Shown in pieces: positions 23,653 to 39,719 of a stretch of 64,000 nt of DNA; the stretch's first letter is position 1; each line of letters begins with the position of its first letter. The stretch is from Saksenaea vasiformis B4078 (lineage: Eukaryota > Mucoromycota > Mucoromycetes > Mucorales > Saksenaeaceae), in NCBI GenBank assembly GCA_000697055.1, contig JNDT01002335.1, positions 145,402-209,401 of the forward strand, given 5' to 3'. A model generated the notes under the pieces. It was not told the DNA's origin. It made no database searches and saw only the letters and a list, made by a program, of their open reading frames with translations. A program made the position numbers and the translations under genes.

Positions 23653-25636
23653 GGTGTCAACGTTATGCTTAAGTGCGTACATTGTGAATTTTTTTTTTTT
23701 TGCTTCCATGGTTAGGATTAAGCTCAAGTTGTTTCAAATGCATGATCTTTGTTAACCCTTGGTTGCGACCCTTCTATTTCCTGCATTGTTTATGAGATTC
23801 GACATTACAGCACCTTGGGTTAGCCCAGTTGGTTATCCGAGGGGGGCGTTTCACCTGTCTTATGAGCTCATTTGTTTGTGATTATACCATTATAAACGTT
23901 TTCGATTCCAGCTGTGGACACTCTAACCTACAAAGGCTCCAAGCCTGTTAAACTCTGTATCCATGCTGTTACAGCTTAAACCGGGGATTATCTGTACACC
24001 GAGCGTCAAAGAATCGCAAATTATTATTGGCGGACCATGCTGCTTTCCGGTACGTTTGTGGTATCGTTTCCTGTGCATAAAGTCTTTGCATACAATGTTT
24101 ATAGTTATTATTATTTGATGCTTATGCGTTGATGCAGCCTTTTTTTATTTTTTTTCTTGCATTATCCCGTTTGCCGGTTACATGCTCTATTCCATTTAGC
24201 ACCCATTTTCCCTTTCCTTTTTTTTTCTCTTGTTTGTTCCTCGGATGTGTTCTCCCAGCTTGACAACAGCGCTGATTTAAAATCGCAATATATGAGATCA
24301 TCGCCATCAAGATTAGCAGACATTAGCAGAACAGAAGCAAAATCGCGTAGAATCGTTCTTCCACTGAACGCCGAGGCTTAACAGTTTTCCATCATTTGTT
24401 CCTATTAACCCACCAACCAATATATCCTGTCGGTCCTGCAGCTCATTCTGTTGCAATAACACGGTTACGTAGCTCACCTGTAATGGCTGTGTTCGTGGGG
24501 AATAGTTTGTGTTATGAAACAGTATAGTATCCGCGTTATGATATTCTTCTGAGATATAAATATACTTCTTTTCTACGTAATTTGTTGTAGAGGAGACACA
24601 AAACAGGTTTTTTCTTTCGCAAAATTTTTCAAGTAAAAGTTACATATTCAGTCAACACATTAACAAGTTAAAGCGCAAAAAGCTGAAAAAGGAAACAGCA
24701 AGATTTTACAACATCACAAGGAAGACAAAAACCAATCATTGTATTGTCATATGCCTAGGACATATGCCCTCCCCGATGATAAGTTTAGTCTCGAAATTTT
24801 GCTGTGTGCTGACCGCAACCTTTACTGAAACGTGGTGTGTACTGCTAAATAGTAGCTTAGGTAATAAATGGGTACACATACAAGATCCGATTGCCTTGTA
24901 TGTTTCATTGCTAAACCTGCTCCAATGAATGAAGTCCACTGTCATCGTGCTGATAAAAGGATACAACATGTTTTCTAACGTACATACGTTTAACTGGTGC
25001 CATATGATGCACAAGAGCAAGTGAGCATACAGAACCAGTGTATTAGTTTCCGCTAGAGGCATGTGGGAGCGCATGTACCTTCCTTACCATTTGATGCCGT
25101 GAGAACAACGTCATTCCACGAATTTACAAGATATAAGACATTGGCCAACGACGAGTTTTTCTAAAGAATGGGAACATTTCATCTACTACTATCGCATCTA
25201 TAACCACGATGTTATAAGCGAAGTTCCCGCTTAATTCGATGAAAAGCAATGAATGAAGCGAGCCAATTTTCTATCACATCATGCTGGGATAGTGGCAAAA
25301 CTTAACAAGGCGCTCAGGCATGATAAATGTTCTTGCAAATCACAGGAAACTCATGTATTTCAAACGCTGTGTTGTCTAGAGACGGGGGGAACATGTCAAA
25401 TTTAGAGCTTAGACGTGAAATCGATGAATAGTACTTCATCAAACAGCTCTCCAGACAGTAACTGCTCGGTAGCATGGGGCCTGTGCTCGCCATGCCTGCA
25501 GTCACTGTCCAATCAGCGTTCAAGTGATGGAGTGGAGAGCCCGTTTATAAAGCTGATATCGAAAAGTGAAGTCACGACATCCACTTTTGCAGCTCGCGTT
25601 TTTGAGCTCCTGTTGTGTTGCTTTTCTTCCACTTCA
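21367..25636. other. 4.3-kb gene-poor interval between zinc-finger and ISWI genes
   Basis: AT-rich DNA with poly-A/T runs (for example 21382-21402) and an (ATA)n tract. A minus-strand patch at 22889-23117 is open in two frames (GSPIATRSPVQKNFHVEF in one) and may be a relic, but I do not recognise it. A tRNA-like box pair near 23815-23910 was examined and not accepted. The two flanking genes are transcribed outwards, so both promoters lie here. Confidence 0.45.
23619..23649. repeat. (ATA)n trinucleotide repeat
   Basis: Ten or so AAT/ATA units in gene-poor DNA. Confidence 0.95.
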
Positions 25637-30078
<4,442 letters not shown>

Positions 30079-31178
30079 AATTGAATGTTTCCTCTTTTGC
30101 ACAGGCCGATGACAATCTAAACATCAATCTTAGATCCAAATGGATGTTGTGAATAATTTTATTTCCTGAAAATAAAAAAAATAAAAATAAAATCGTTGCA
30201 CTGAAAGAAGATCTCATCTCCCACTATGCCGTAGCCTTCAATTGATTTGTCCAAACAACAAGAAATCTTTGCGGTTTATGGAAAGGCTTACTTCATCGAT
30301 TGTTCTCATGAAGTCAGCTTAGCGGTTTCCCAAAAACGTTCAGTCAAATTACGTCAAATGAGTCTTGCTTGTCATCACTCTGATTTAACCTGAACCACAT
30401 GTTCAATGATGAACTGCTACTATGAGCAAAACGACAAGAAAAAGCAACTGATCGGTTGCTGGTATCGAACCACCTCATTGATGTCCTGATAGGACCGTTT
30501 TGTTCGCTTCTGGATATTCTCTTTTCTTGTAAGTTCCAGAATTCTTTACAAGTCATGAAGTAGTACTCGTAGGTCACTTGCTTATGGCATCGGATCTCAC
30601 TTCTGTGACCTCCCATCAAATTGATTTGATCCAAAGGTGTGTGGTTTATGTTGATTATGCGAGAGATGGCAGCATCAAAAAAAAAAAAGGGTGTTTGTTC
30701 GTCAGCTCATAGACAACACCTACGGGAAATATAATGTGATTACAAATTCCCCCCCCCAATGGTAATGCGTTCTCAAGACGCCAATTCTGTTCTGTTAGGG
30801 TTCCATACATTTTTTCGGTCAAATTCCAAAGATGCTTTGCAGTAAGGAGAATCCCGTAAATCATAGGGTATGTTTCAGCGTTGCACATCCTATAGGTCAG
30901 GTACGGTTGACTCTTTTTTTTTTTCCTTTCATGGTTACAATACTGCACAACCAGATCATGTTTTTTGATAAGTCGTTTTATGTGATTCCTCTTATGTATT
31001 GAGATAGGAAGTCAAGCAGGGCAACAAAGGGAAGTGTAGAAGAAGCAGGAAAATCATAAAACAGACTATATACGGGCATCCATCGAAAAAGGTTAGGTGT
31101 CAAAGGGAAAAGAAAAAATAAGGCTGAAAGGATTATGGCTGAATAACAATACAAAATGGACAACGGAATGAGCCAAAT
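30079..31178. other. intergenic DNA between ISWI and RAB5 genes
   Basis: Both flanking genes end here (convergent), so this holds two 3' UTRs. Two minus-strand stretches, near 30500-30600 and 30790-30870, encode similar text (CKEFWNLQEK and AKHLWNLTEK) and align at the DNA level. They suggest a decayed tandem duplication of unknown origin. Confidence 0.4.
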
Positions 31179-32445
31179 TTAGCCTATTGATCCGCCGTTA
31201 GTCGGCACTCAGTATGGATGGAGATCGCTTTTTTTTTTTTACTTACAAGCACATCCATTGGGGTTTGTTGGACGATCCAGATCTACACCACCACGTCCAT
31301 TAAGGCCTCTGCCTCTGCCACGTGAGCTATCTGCAAGTTGATCAAGAGGCATGCGCTTCGCTTAAAAGAAAAAGAAAAAAAGTGGGTTGTCAGATTTTGC
31401 GGAAGAAGAGTTCATTATACGATTTACCTATCGAGGTGAAGAGTTCGGTGACATTGTGTGCTGTTTTGGCTGACGTTTCGAAAAATAGTAAGCCGGTTTC
31501 GTCAGCATACTCCTGAGCTGTCTAATGATATCCACACACACTCCTTTAATAACCCTTAATTCTTTTTTTGTCATTAACCGGACAGACCTGCGTTTCGATT
31601 GCCCGACGTCCTTCAAGATCACTTTTGTTACCAGCCAAGGCAATGACAATATTAGGATCGGCTTGTCGCTGTAGCTCATTCACCCAGGCCTTGGCTTTTT
31701 CCAGGGAGGACTAGAAGCAAGGGTTGAGAACATAAAAACCATCGACCCTTCTTCTCTCGTTTTTTATCTTACCGGTTGTGTAATGTCATAGACCACAACG
31801 GCGCAGTTTGCATTACGGTAATACATGGGTGCTAAACTCTAGCACATTTTAACTCGTTAATGGAAACATTCTATTTTTTTTTTCCTTTTTATATATTTTA
31901 CCTTGTAACGTTCTTGACCTGCTGTATCCCTATTTTATATATCATGCGATAAGATAACGAAGGACCATGATGATGATGAAAAGAAGGCTTTAACCAAACA
32001 CCTACCAAATCTCGAATTTTACTGTTGTGTTATCATCTAGTGAAATCGTCTGTGCCAAAAACGCAGCTATTGTTGTAAGTGTGAGTTGTACGCCAACCAA
32101 AAAAAAAAAAAAAAAAAAAAAAAAAGTTCCGTGCTTTTTTTCTTCTTTTTTTTTGGCTTTACCTCCAATGGTACTTTCTCTATATTCATCAAAATGGTCC
32201 TTTACAAATCGCATGACCAAGCTAAAGTAAAGAAAAGTTATACAGAGGACGCATGGTCAGCATGTGAACACATCTTTTTCCCTTTTCTTGGCAGCTGACC
32301 TTGATTTGCCGACAGCGGATTCACCTATGAAATGAATAAAAAAGTGAATCATATGGCATAGTTGTTTCTATTTCTTACCTAGTAAGACAAGCTTGAACTG
32401 GTATGTCTTCCCTTGTGATTGTTGTTGAACTGGTCTAGTGCTCAT
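31179..32445 (-). CDS. YPT5: Rab5-family small GTPase (Ypt5/Vps21 type)
   Basis: Early-endosome Rab GTPase. The start at 32445 ([12 protein letters not shown]) is followed by FKLVLLG. The P-loop GESAVGKSS lies on its own small exon (near 32310). Switch I is STIGAAF and the Rab5-typical [10 protein letters not shown] follows. Then come [25 protein letters not shown] for guanine binding and ETSAK. A hypervariable Gly/Arg tail follows. The C-terminus is resolved by a last exon of only five bases: a GTAAGT donor at 31246-31241 and an AG acceptor at 31185-31184 join GCTT to GCTAA, giving the canonical prenylation end CAC-stop. Reading through the donor would instead give a non-canonical CACK. About nine introns are present, one holding a poly-A run (32099-32125). 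Effector binding and endosomal location are inferred from the family. Confidence 0.9.
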
Positions 32446-34294
32446 GAAGAATTTAAAAAAAAAAAAAAGAAGGTAAGCGGGAAAGCGAGGAAATTGTGCT
32501 CTATTCTGTTGAGATTGAAAAAAAAGCTTGACTGACTTGAGAAACTCACAATCTGAGTTGATATTATTGGCCAATCATAATGAATACCACGTTGAAAAAG
32601 ACATTGATCCTAACTTGCGTTTCGCCGTTGGGGAATAAACAGTAGTACAATAAAGTGGGAAAGAAGACAGGCAGAACTGGGACCTAAGCAAGCACAGTCA
32701 AATTGGAAAGAAATCATAGGCAAAGAAATGGATGAGTAAAGCTTTGTTCAACAAGTATTCGATCCACTAGATGCGCAGCATAGCTACATGTAACCTTTTT
32801 CTCTAAACGCCGTAAAAGGGTAAAGCATCAAGCATCCCTCTCATGTTGTATGAATTGTGCTCTTCAACCTATTTCTTAATACTTCAACTATCGCGGTAGA
32901 TATTTAAAGCAAGCGAAGTTAGCAAATCTTCAATTGCTTGATAGTACCCTTCAACCCATCAAATCCCTGCGTTGACGCAGGGATTGCCCATCAAAGTACC
33001 TTCACATTCCTTTACTAACCAACCTATTCCTTCAACTCTACCATCTTGATCATTCACACAATGTGTTTTAAGGCAAAGCGACTTCCTTCTCTTTTTCCAT
33101 ATGCTATACCGAAATCGCTTTCTAACCATCCAATCAACTAAGCCCTGTGATTACCATATATGGATAGTCTCTCTCGATTTGGCACAATAGACAGGGGAAT
33201 CTTTACCCGGAAACGATGCAGTTGGATCAACGAAAGCCGCAGCACGGTTCTTTTATTTTCCAAAGAAATGGGCAGAGATAGATACGTGCAGAAGCAGACA
33301 TGATATCATCACAAGACGCCGTGCGTCGAACATACATCCTTCTTAAAAGATCCCAATAACTAAACATGGAACGTATCGTTATGGAGGACTCGGCCCTTTT
33401 TCTGTGTCTGCCAGCGGAAAAGTTCGATATTATGCTTACAAAGGAAGAAGATCACGTAACTACATATCTTCCCTTGCGCGGAGAGTACTTGCGTCTCTTT
33501 TCAAAATGCCGAGAGGCTAAGCAACCAACTACTCACTACCTCCTATTATGAGAAAAAAAAAACAGATTTTCGCCGTTCCTGGTTGTGTGAACTGAGACAA
33601 TCCCAATGGAGAACGATTTCGAAATGCCGACCGGCTAAATAGTATTTTCTCCGTACGTTGAAGCGTCCGCAAACGATCCAAGTAAGCCTATCAGAGAAGT
33701 GACTATATTGAGAGTAACTTTCTGCATTATGCGAACTAAAGAAAAAAAAAAAACAAGCAAAATGGTGTGTTTGTTACTCTCTCCCTATTCAGTTATTGAG
33801 CTAAACCTTCGGTCAAACGACTCTGTGGTGACTTGAGAGTAGTACACAACACAACGACCGTGCAAGAAATGAAGGAAGCGGTGGAAGCGGGGACCGAGAA
33901 GGCGGAGGGAAATGCAAATACGGTGAAACGAAAGGATCAAACTAGTGCGTGGACGTTGCTCCCGGACAGTGTACGAGAGCAAGTAGGATGAATACAACTC
34001 GAACAGGACGGCTCACTGCTACGATGTTGTTGCTTCTTCGCTGTCAGACTGCACGTTATTCACCGTCGGATCCTTCCAGTTTCGATTTGTTATATCAAAA
34101 TAGCCAAACACATATTTGGTGTGCAATGTCTATATAAGCTTCTCTACTGATGATGATCTATTAAGGTACCATAAAAAGTCAAACGTAAGTTACACCTGCT
34201 AGGTTCTTGTTTCCTCCTTGGCAGGGCGGGGTTTTAAGTTTACCTTAATTTTTTTGCACAAAAGAGATGGATTTCGCTCCCCCTCTTTCTCATC
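32446..34294. other. divergent intergenic region with a perfect hairpin
   Basis: Lies between RAB5 and the 34295 gene, which are transcribed away from each other, so it should contain both promoters. It holds a perfect 10-bp inverted repeat at 32962-32985. A small plus-strand open frame at 33869-33991 (40 codons, ending SVREQVG) looks coding but is too short to name. Confidence 0.4.
32962..32985. repeat. perfect 10-bp hairpin with 4-base loop
   Basis: AATCCCTGCG, loop TTGA, CGCAGGGATT. It is unusually GC-rich for its surroundings. Confidence 0.9.
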
Positions 34295-35288
34295 ATGTCT
34301 ACCGGGTCGTCGCTTCATCAAACACCATCCGTTCACTCCACACAACAGCAGCAACCTAGTCTATATGAATATTTATCAGAGCTGGTCTCTAAACGAGTTG
34401 CGACAATAATGTACCTACGTCGGACACATGAAGGCAGCACCCACTGGTTCAACACAATCCTCTTGACAAGAGATGATCTCGTCGCCATGTACCCCAATGT
34501 CAAAATGGTACGGAGGTAAAAGAATAAAAAAAAGAAGACTCCTTTTCTTTTCTTTCCTCTATCACGTCAGATCGGACGATAGGGCTGACGATCTATCTAT
34601 TCGACTAGGACGTGTCATTTTTATACACTCGGTGTATCACTCAGCACCATTCTTGATATTACCAACCCTTGGGATTACACCAAAGCATTGTATCAATTAC
34701 TCACAGAATTTGAATTACACACAATTGATCACACAAAGCAAAAGATGGTACATTATTATTATTATTTGATCCAGGGACACGGCTAATTCCTATAAATAGA
34801 AAAATATCTTTCGAAAAGCCAAAGCAAAAGAAGATTCAAATGTCAGTGAGGGTGGAGAATATCTACATTTGACCATACCTCATATCGTAGGTACATCCTC
34901 CCTGTTGTTTATTTGCTAAAGCCCCCTTCTCTAGCCCTTCGAATTGGATTACTTTGAAACGTTCTTTAGTCTCAGTGATATTTTGGTAGAAGCTTATCAA
35001 AAGATATTAGTGGGAACAGAAGGTTCGTTATGTACACAAGCATACTTTGAGCTGGTTCTCAAATGTGATGGTAAAATCAAGGTAAAAACAACAAGAATTG
35101 AGAGACACACACACTCTGCCTCTCTTGAGCGATCCTGACTCAATTGACTATAGAAAATCGTCTCTCTTGTCACAAAAGAACTGGATGGATTGGCCCGTAA
35201 TGCCATCAAAGACGAACTCAAGCTAATTGATCCGCTCTCCCATTCAAACAAGATATCACCTATTGATTTTGAAGGACCTGATGTTTGA
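34295..35288 (+). CDS. conserved fungal protein of unknown function
   Basis: Four or five exons encode about 240 residues. The start at 34295 (MSTGSSLHQTPS) is followed by YEYLSELVSKRVATIMYLRR and HEGSTHWFNTILLTRDDL. An intron at about 34517-34608 joins MVRR to TCHFYTLGVSLSTIL, which restores the frame. Later text is FRKAKAKED, LHLTIPHIPFELDYFETFF, SLSDILVEAYQKIL, and a C-terminal helix IVSLVTKELDGLARNAIKDE. It ends DFEGPDV with TGA at 35286-35288. The pattern of short conserved blocks resembles a widespread but uncharacterised fungal cytoplasmic protein that I recall only by sequence style. No catalytic motif, signal peptide or membrane segment is seen. Its stop lies 77 bp from the convergent UBA3 stop. 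Confidence 0.72.
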
Positions 35289-35365
35289 AGTATCTTTCCA
35301 AAGAAAGAAAAATCATCATCAACAACAACAACAAAAAAAGAAAAGAAACAGACGAGGGGGGCGAG

Positions 35366-37101
35366 TTACGGTTCTTTGATATAACCATCATATTTCTTCC
35401 AGTTCACTTTTATCTTCAAACTCACGGGAAGGGATGCATCCGTTATAGTCACGAAATCCCCTTCCTCTAGTAATTCATCCAGTGTCTTTGATAAATTGCC
35501 GCTTGTTGCTTCCCTCAACGCTGGCGGTGCTTGCATGTAGAGAGATTGTGTTGCTGTTCTTAAACTCGGTTTTTTTAATTGCCTATCATATGCAAGAATA
35601 TAAATAACTCAATATATTATCTCATAATTTCGCTTACGTGTCAGGTTTATCCTTTAGCCACTGGATCATCTCCTCAAGTGTCATTTTAGGATTGAATTCT
35701 TCCGAGCCAACCATACTGCCACACACAGGGCATTCCGGTTTCTTTTGGTGTTCAAAGGTATAGGTATAGATGCCATCATTGCCGGTATACATCATGTAGT
35801 TGTTCAAAAAGGGTGCTGAGGAGGTTGCGATTTTGTAAACTTCGTTGCAGCAAGCAGCTAACATAACAACAACAACAAAGATGAATTCATTTCTTCAGCA
35901 TTTCTCAACCACTCATTTACCAGCAATTACTGCATTAGTAGACGCGATCGCAGGAATGATGTTTTTCACCACCCCTTGTGTCAGAGAGTAAGTGACGCCC
36001 GTAATATTGAACTCTTCAGCCCTTGACTTTGCTGTATGATACAACCAAGAAATATGCTCAGGGTTATCCGTATCGTATTTCACATCGTCTACAGATTAAT
36101 TCTCTCCATCAGCCACGTTCGCGTACGGCTGGGCGACTTACTGCCCCATCTTTTCGGCCATTCTAGTACCGAAGCCCATTCGATGCAATGTTCAGGAAGA
36201 CGAGGTGTGTTAGCAATCGTGCATATTGGAAACGTTGTTGCTTTGTTGAACATGTCTAGTGAACACTCGTAACAAGAACTGATCGTCGGAAGAATGACAC
36301 GGGCCTGACCCTTGAACCCTAGATAGATAAAAAAAAAAAAGTTCTACCTTTAGTTTTACTTTGCTCATCTTGTAGACTAAATAGAGTTGCACCTTCTGTT
36401 CCTCCATCAATCAATGGCTTCAAGCTTTGTGGATCGTCATCATCTACCATGTCTACTAGTTTTGCATTGATCCATCGACGCGCTTCAATCGAATCTAATC
36501 CGCAGATAACAATATGGAACTGTCGATAATAGTCGTCATCTTTATCCTGAATTTTGCCAAAGTACCTGTCATGTGTTAAGATCCTGGGAAATAATGGGCA
36601 AATCGCTGTTCACTCACGGGGTTATCTGAACGCCAGGAACACGGCTCATAACGAATTCCGCAGCAACCGTCGCTTTTGGTTTGCCCACATCCTTTTGACT
36701 AGAACATTCTTGGGGTAAGCAAGTTATCTTTATCCTTCTTTCTTTACCGAAACAGGAATTGCCGGTTCAAATTGCTCACATCGATCGTATCCATATCGAT
36801 GACATGTAGCTGCTTAAATCCCGTTAAAGCGAGATTTTTCAGGATTTCACACCCCAGACCTCCCGCACCGATGACAAGGATATGATAGTCTTCAAGCGCA
36901 GTCGCCAACTGGTCGTGGTTTTTTTTATGGATGTTCAGTTTCGGGAAACCATGGCATCTTTCACATGTACATTACCCGAGACGAGTCAAGCGCATCGATA
37001 ATCGTCTTCTCAGTCAATGCATCAGCATCCACGTCTGAACAGGAGGTACTATTTACTGTCTTGGCGGGTGTTTCCGAAACGCCTGTATTTGATACCGTCA
37101 T
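35366..37101 (-). CDS. UBA3: NEDD8-activating enzyme E1 catalytic subunit
   Basis: Forms the heterodimeric E1 with Ula1/APPBP1. It adenylates NEDD8/Rub1 and passes it to Ubc12 for cullin neddylation. The start at 37101 ([13 protein letters not shown]) gives a short N-terminus. After an intron come [38 protein letters not shown], a [16 protein letters not shown] stretch and [15 protein letters not shown] zinc CxxC is in SSCYEC (near 36275). The catalytic Cys lies in [18 protein letters not shown] (near 36190), and the second zinc CxxC is PECPVC (near 35735). The C-terminal ubiquitin-fold ends DGYIKEP with TAA at 35368-35366. About eight short introns are present. The N-terminal segment before the nucleotide-binding loop is shorter than in the human protein. 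Identity is confident. Confidence 0.92.
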
Positions 37102-37245
37102 TGGTTGACTGGACAAAGGGTGGGGTGGGAAGAGTGCGAGGGAGAAAAAAAGAAAAAGAAATGTGGAACGACGTCGAAACACCAAGTGCTTAAGTCGAGC
37201 CTGTGTAACGCGCGAGAAAACTTTAAAGTCTTTTGAAGTCTCAAT

Positions 37246-37296
<51 letters not shown>
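37246..37296. repeat. compound (CA)n(TA)n microsatellite upstream of UBA3
   Basis: About 12 CA units pass directly into about 12 TA units in the 343 bp between the NXT1 stop and the UBA3 start. Length variation could alter the UBA3 promoter, but this is inference. Confidence 0.95.
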
Positions 37297-37443
37297 CTAA
37301 AGAGAAGGTAAAAGGTGTACACAAATTCTGTATTAAAGTATGCTTCATTGAGTTTCATGATTTCTGATAGATTCAACCCTTGCGTGAGTTGCTGCTTGTA
37401 GTTCAATAGAAGATTCGTTGTTATTGTTGTTGTTGTTGTTGTT

Positions 37444-38071
37444 TTATACAAATCTTCAGAAAGAAAATAAGATGTCATTTGTATTGATCCGGTGTCCCAA
37501 ACTTACCGGAAGTTATCGCTTTGTACATAATAGTTACCAGCTTGCGTTTCGTCTGGCATCAGCATAAATGTTTGTGAAAATGTGCGCTTGCTGGGACTGT
37601 CACCATATTTCACGGATCCTGTAACATTAATCAAAACGCCACATGCACCTTGAGCATTCATAGTAGCTAAAATGGTGGGGGAACCGTTAGGTAGGTTGTT
37701 TTTCAGCATCTCCGTTTCGGTTTACCTGCGATGGGTTGGCAATCGTACACATCGATTTCGTGCTGTGACACCGGTAAACGGCTAAGGAATTCAGAATACT
37801 GCTGCGCACCAGAAAAGGCATTGCCTAAAGATAAGCGATGGTTGATTCAGTAAGGTGATGATGATTGAGGCGTTTTTCGTTTTTACCGTTCCATAATATT
37901 GCTGAATTGTCTCGGTAAAGGTTTCCCAGTGCCTATGAAAGAACGATAGGTACTGCGCCATGCTACTGTGTGCAAGAGACAACATACACTGCGTTGTTTA
38001 TCATAGCTCCCGTAAAAGAATTGAACAAATTGTTCTGTGCTCTTTTCTGCAATACCAACAACAACGTCCAT
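37444..38071 (-). CDS. NXT1: NTF2-like mRNA export cofactor (Nxt1/p15 type)
   Basis: Small NTF2-fold protein that in other eukaryotes pairs with Mex67/NXF1 for mRNA export. The start at 38071 (MDVVVGIAEKSTEQFVQFFY) is followed by the NTF2 signature ALGNLYRDNSAILWNGNAF after an intron, then PVSQHEIDVYDCQPIA, ILATMNAQGACGVLINVTG and FSQTFMLMPDE. The C-terminus is completed by a ten-base last exon at 37453-37444: after a GTAAGT donor it supplies A TTT GTA TAA, giving the family ending DNFRFV-stop. Four or five introns are present. The LYRDxSxxLWNG and C-terminal FRF text favour Nxt1 over nuclear-import NTF2, but the two are close. The gene is in tandem with UBA3 downstream. Confidence 0.8.
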
Positions 38072-39719
38072 GATTGCAATGGGTGGGATCGAGTTGAAGA
38101 GCTTCAGCTGCTCTTTTTAAGGGAATTGCCTTCGGGACACGCTGGACGAAAGTCACAGGTTTCCATCATCATCAGCCTGCCTTATCCCCACGTAATTTAC
38201 GGGAACCCAGTGGTGCACTACAAAAGTGTCAGCGTGTATACTAAACATATGAGAGGCCTACCCTTTAACCGGTGACGCACGGTTTTTAAATGTATTCAGT
38301 ATAGAATTGACTGAGATATACGCTTATCGGATACATGAATGACTGACAGAAAAGCAAGGTGTTGACAACAAACCTGTAAACACAATTTATAAAATGATCA
38401 GATATATATATGCGACTTACCTTAGTATCACGCCGTATTATCTACGGTGATACACGCGGGTGGACTACAAGAAGGCAGGCATTCATGTCCTACACGACAC
38501 TTTTTCAGAAGGAGGCCCAAATGTTAGTCAGCGAGAATTGGCCGACAGGTGATAGCTTTTCTGAAGCCTATAAGCCATCTTGTAGCCCGGATGGATATCT
38601 AAGGAAATATAATGAAATATCTGGCTGTGGAATAAAAAATGAGAAAAAATACTTACCGGAAAAGGCCGTCTTTCTTCGTCATTTCACACGATTTGCATCT
38701 GTAAAGGAGAGAGAAGTGAAAAGTATGTTTGAGCTTCCATTTGATTCACCTTTTCATCAGTTTATTTTCCCTGGATATAGTCTATGACGCTGTTCTATGG
38801 ATTACTTGGGATATATGCGTTGAGGTGGTTCATTGTAATAAGTTATTGCAGTACTCCAACTGAAACGTGTAAGATAAGGAAATGCATGAACCGCTTCTTT
38901 ACTTTTTTTTTGAGACTGGGATTGACCACATGTATAGGATCATCCACGTCAATGGTCTAGACGTATCGTCACTGAACAAAGAACTTGACTGATCTTCAAT
39001 GCCGACTACCGCAAGAGATGAAATATGTTCATTAGTCTATTGGATAGTAACATTTGTTAATACACAATCGATTGAAATGCGCGATTTATTGCAGCAAACT
39101 TCAAATCTTTAAGTCATTCGCTACAAGGAACGCTCATACAGACATCTACAACGGCAAATAAAGGGAAATAGATGTGCTAGCTAAACTAGGAAAGGGACAA
39201 AGGTTCTTTGAACGATGACGGTGTACATCATTGGTGTATCGTCGAGGATGAACCATAAATCGAGCGTCCCAGAGGGCTGGATGGGTGTTGCTGATGGCTT
39301 GATATGATGGGACGAAAGGGATTGGATTCCTTTCGTTCTATTGGTTGCTTATGACATCAGTCTCTTGGATTTTAACGGTGAGTTCTGCCGTCTAAGACGG
39401 TTTAAGCAACCTATCTGCAAGATGAATCTGCAATTCCTAAAATTTGAGCATGATTCGGAAGCGGGATTTCCTTCGGACACACCGACAACAGTCCGTCTTG
39501 GTGTGTCCGAAGGGAAAAAAAAAAAACTCTTTTTCAAGTCCCTGGAAGGAAATGTGACTTCTGAGCGTACCCTTCCTCCTTTTCAGTGACGAGGTGTGCA
39601 CAAAGAAAGTGGGGTGCACGCAACGCGTGAATTTCGATACTTACGTCATCACGTTATTTTCGACACTTCTAGCTGCAGACGCAGGCCATGTGCACCTTCA
39701 TTTTCCATACCAACCGATC
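38072..39719. other. intergenic DNA between NXT1 and RAD23
   Basis: Divergent promoters of NXT1 (leftward) and RAD23 (rightward). An open plus-strand stretch at 38410-38787 (for example SENWPTGDSFSEAYKPSC, then KYLPEKAVFLRHFTRFASV) has coding-like text but no recognised domain, and is probably a relic or small orphan. A strong 14-bp hairpin sits at 39470-39513. Confidence 0.4.
39470..39513. repeat. perfect 14-bp inverted repeat with 16-base loop
   Basis: CCTTCGGACACACC at 39470-39483 and its reverse complement at 39500-39513. Loop-closing GAC/GTC is also pairable. A run of about 12 A follows directly. Confidence 0.93.

Noticed and set aside
23815..23912. tRNA-like pair of internal promoter boxes (TTAGCCCAGTTGGTTA and TTTTCGATTCC).
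   Set aside because: The acceptor and T stems do not pair and the box spacing would need a long intron; at most a degraded relic.
30430..30520. GGTTCGATACC on the minus strand resembling a tRNA B box.
   Set aside because: No A box or cloverleaf upstream; it lies in decayed protein-like sequence.
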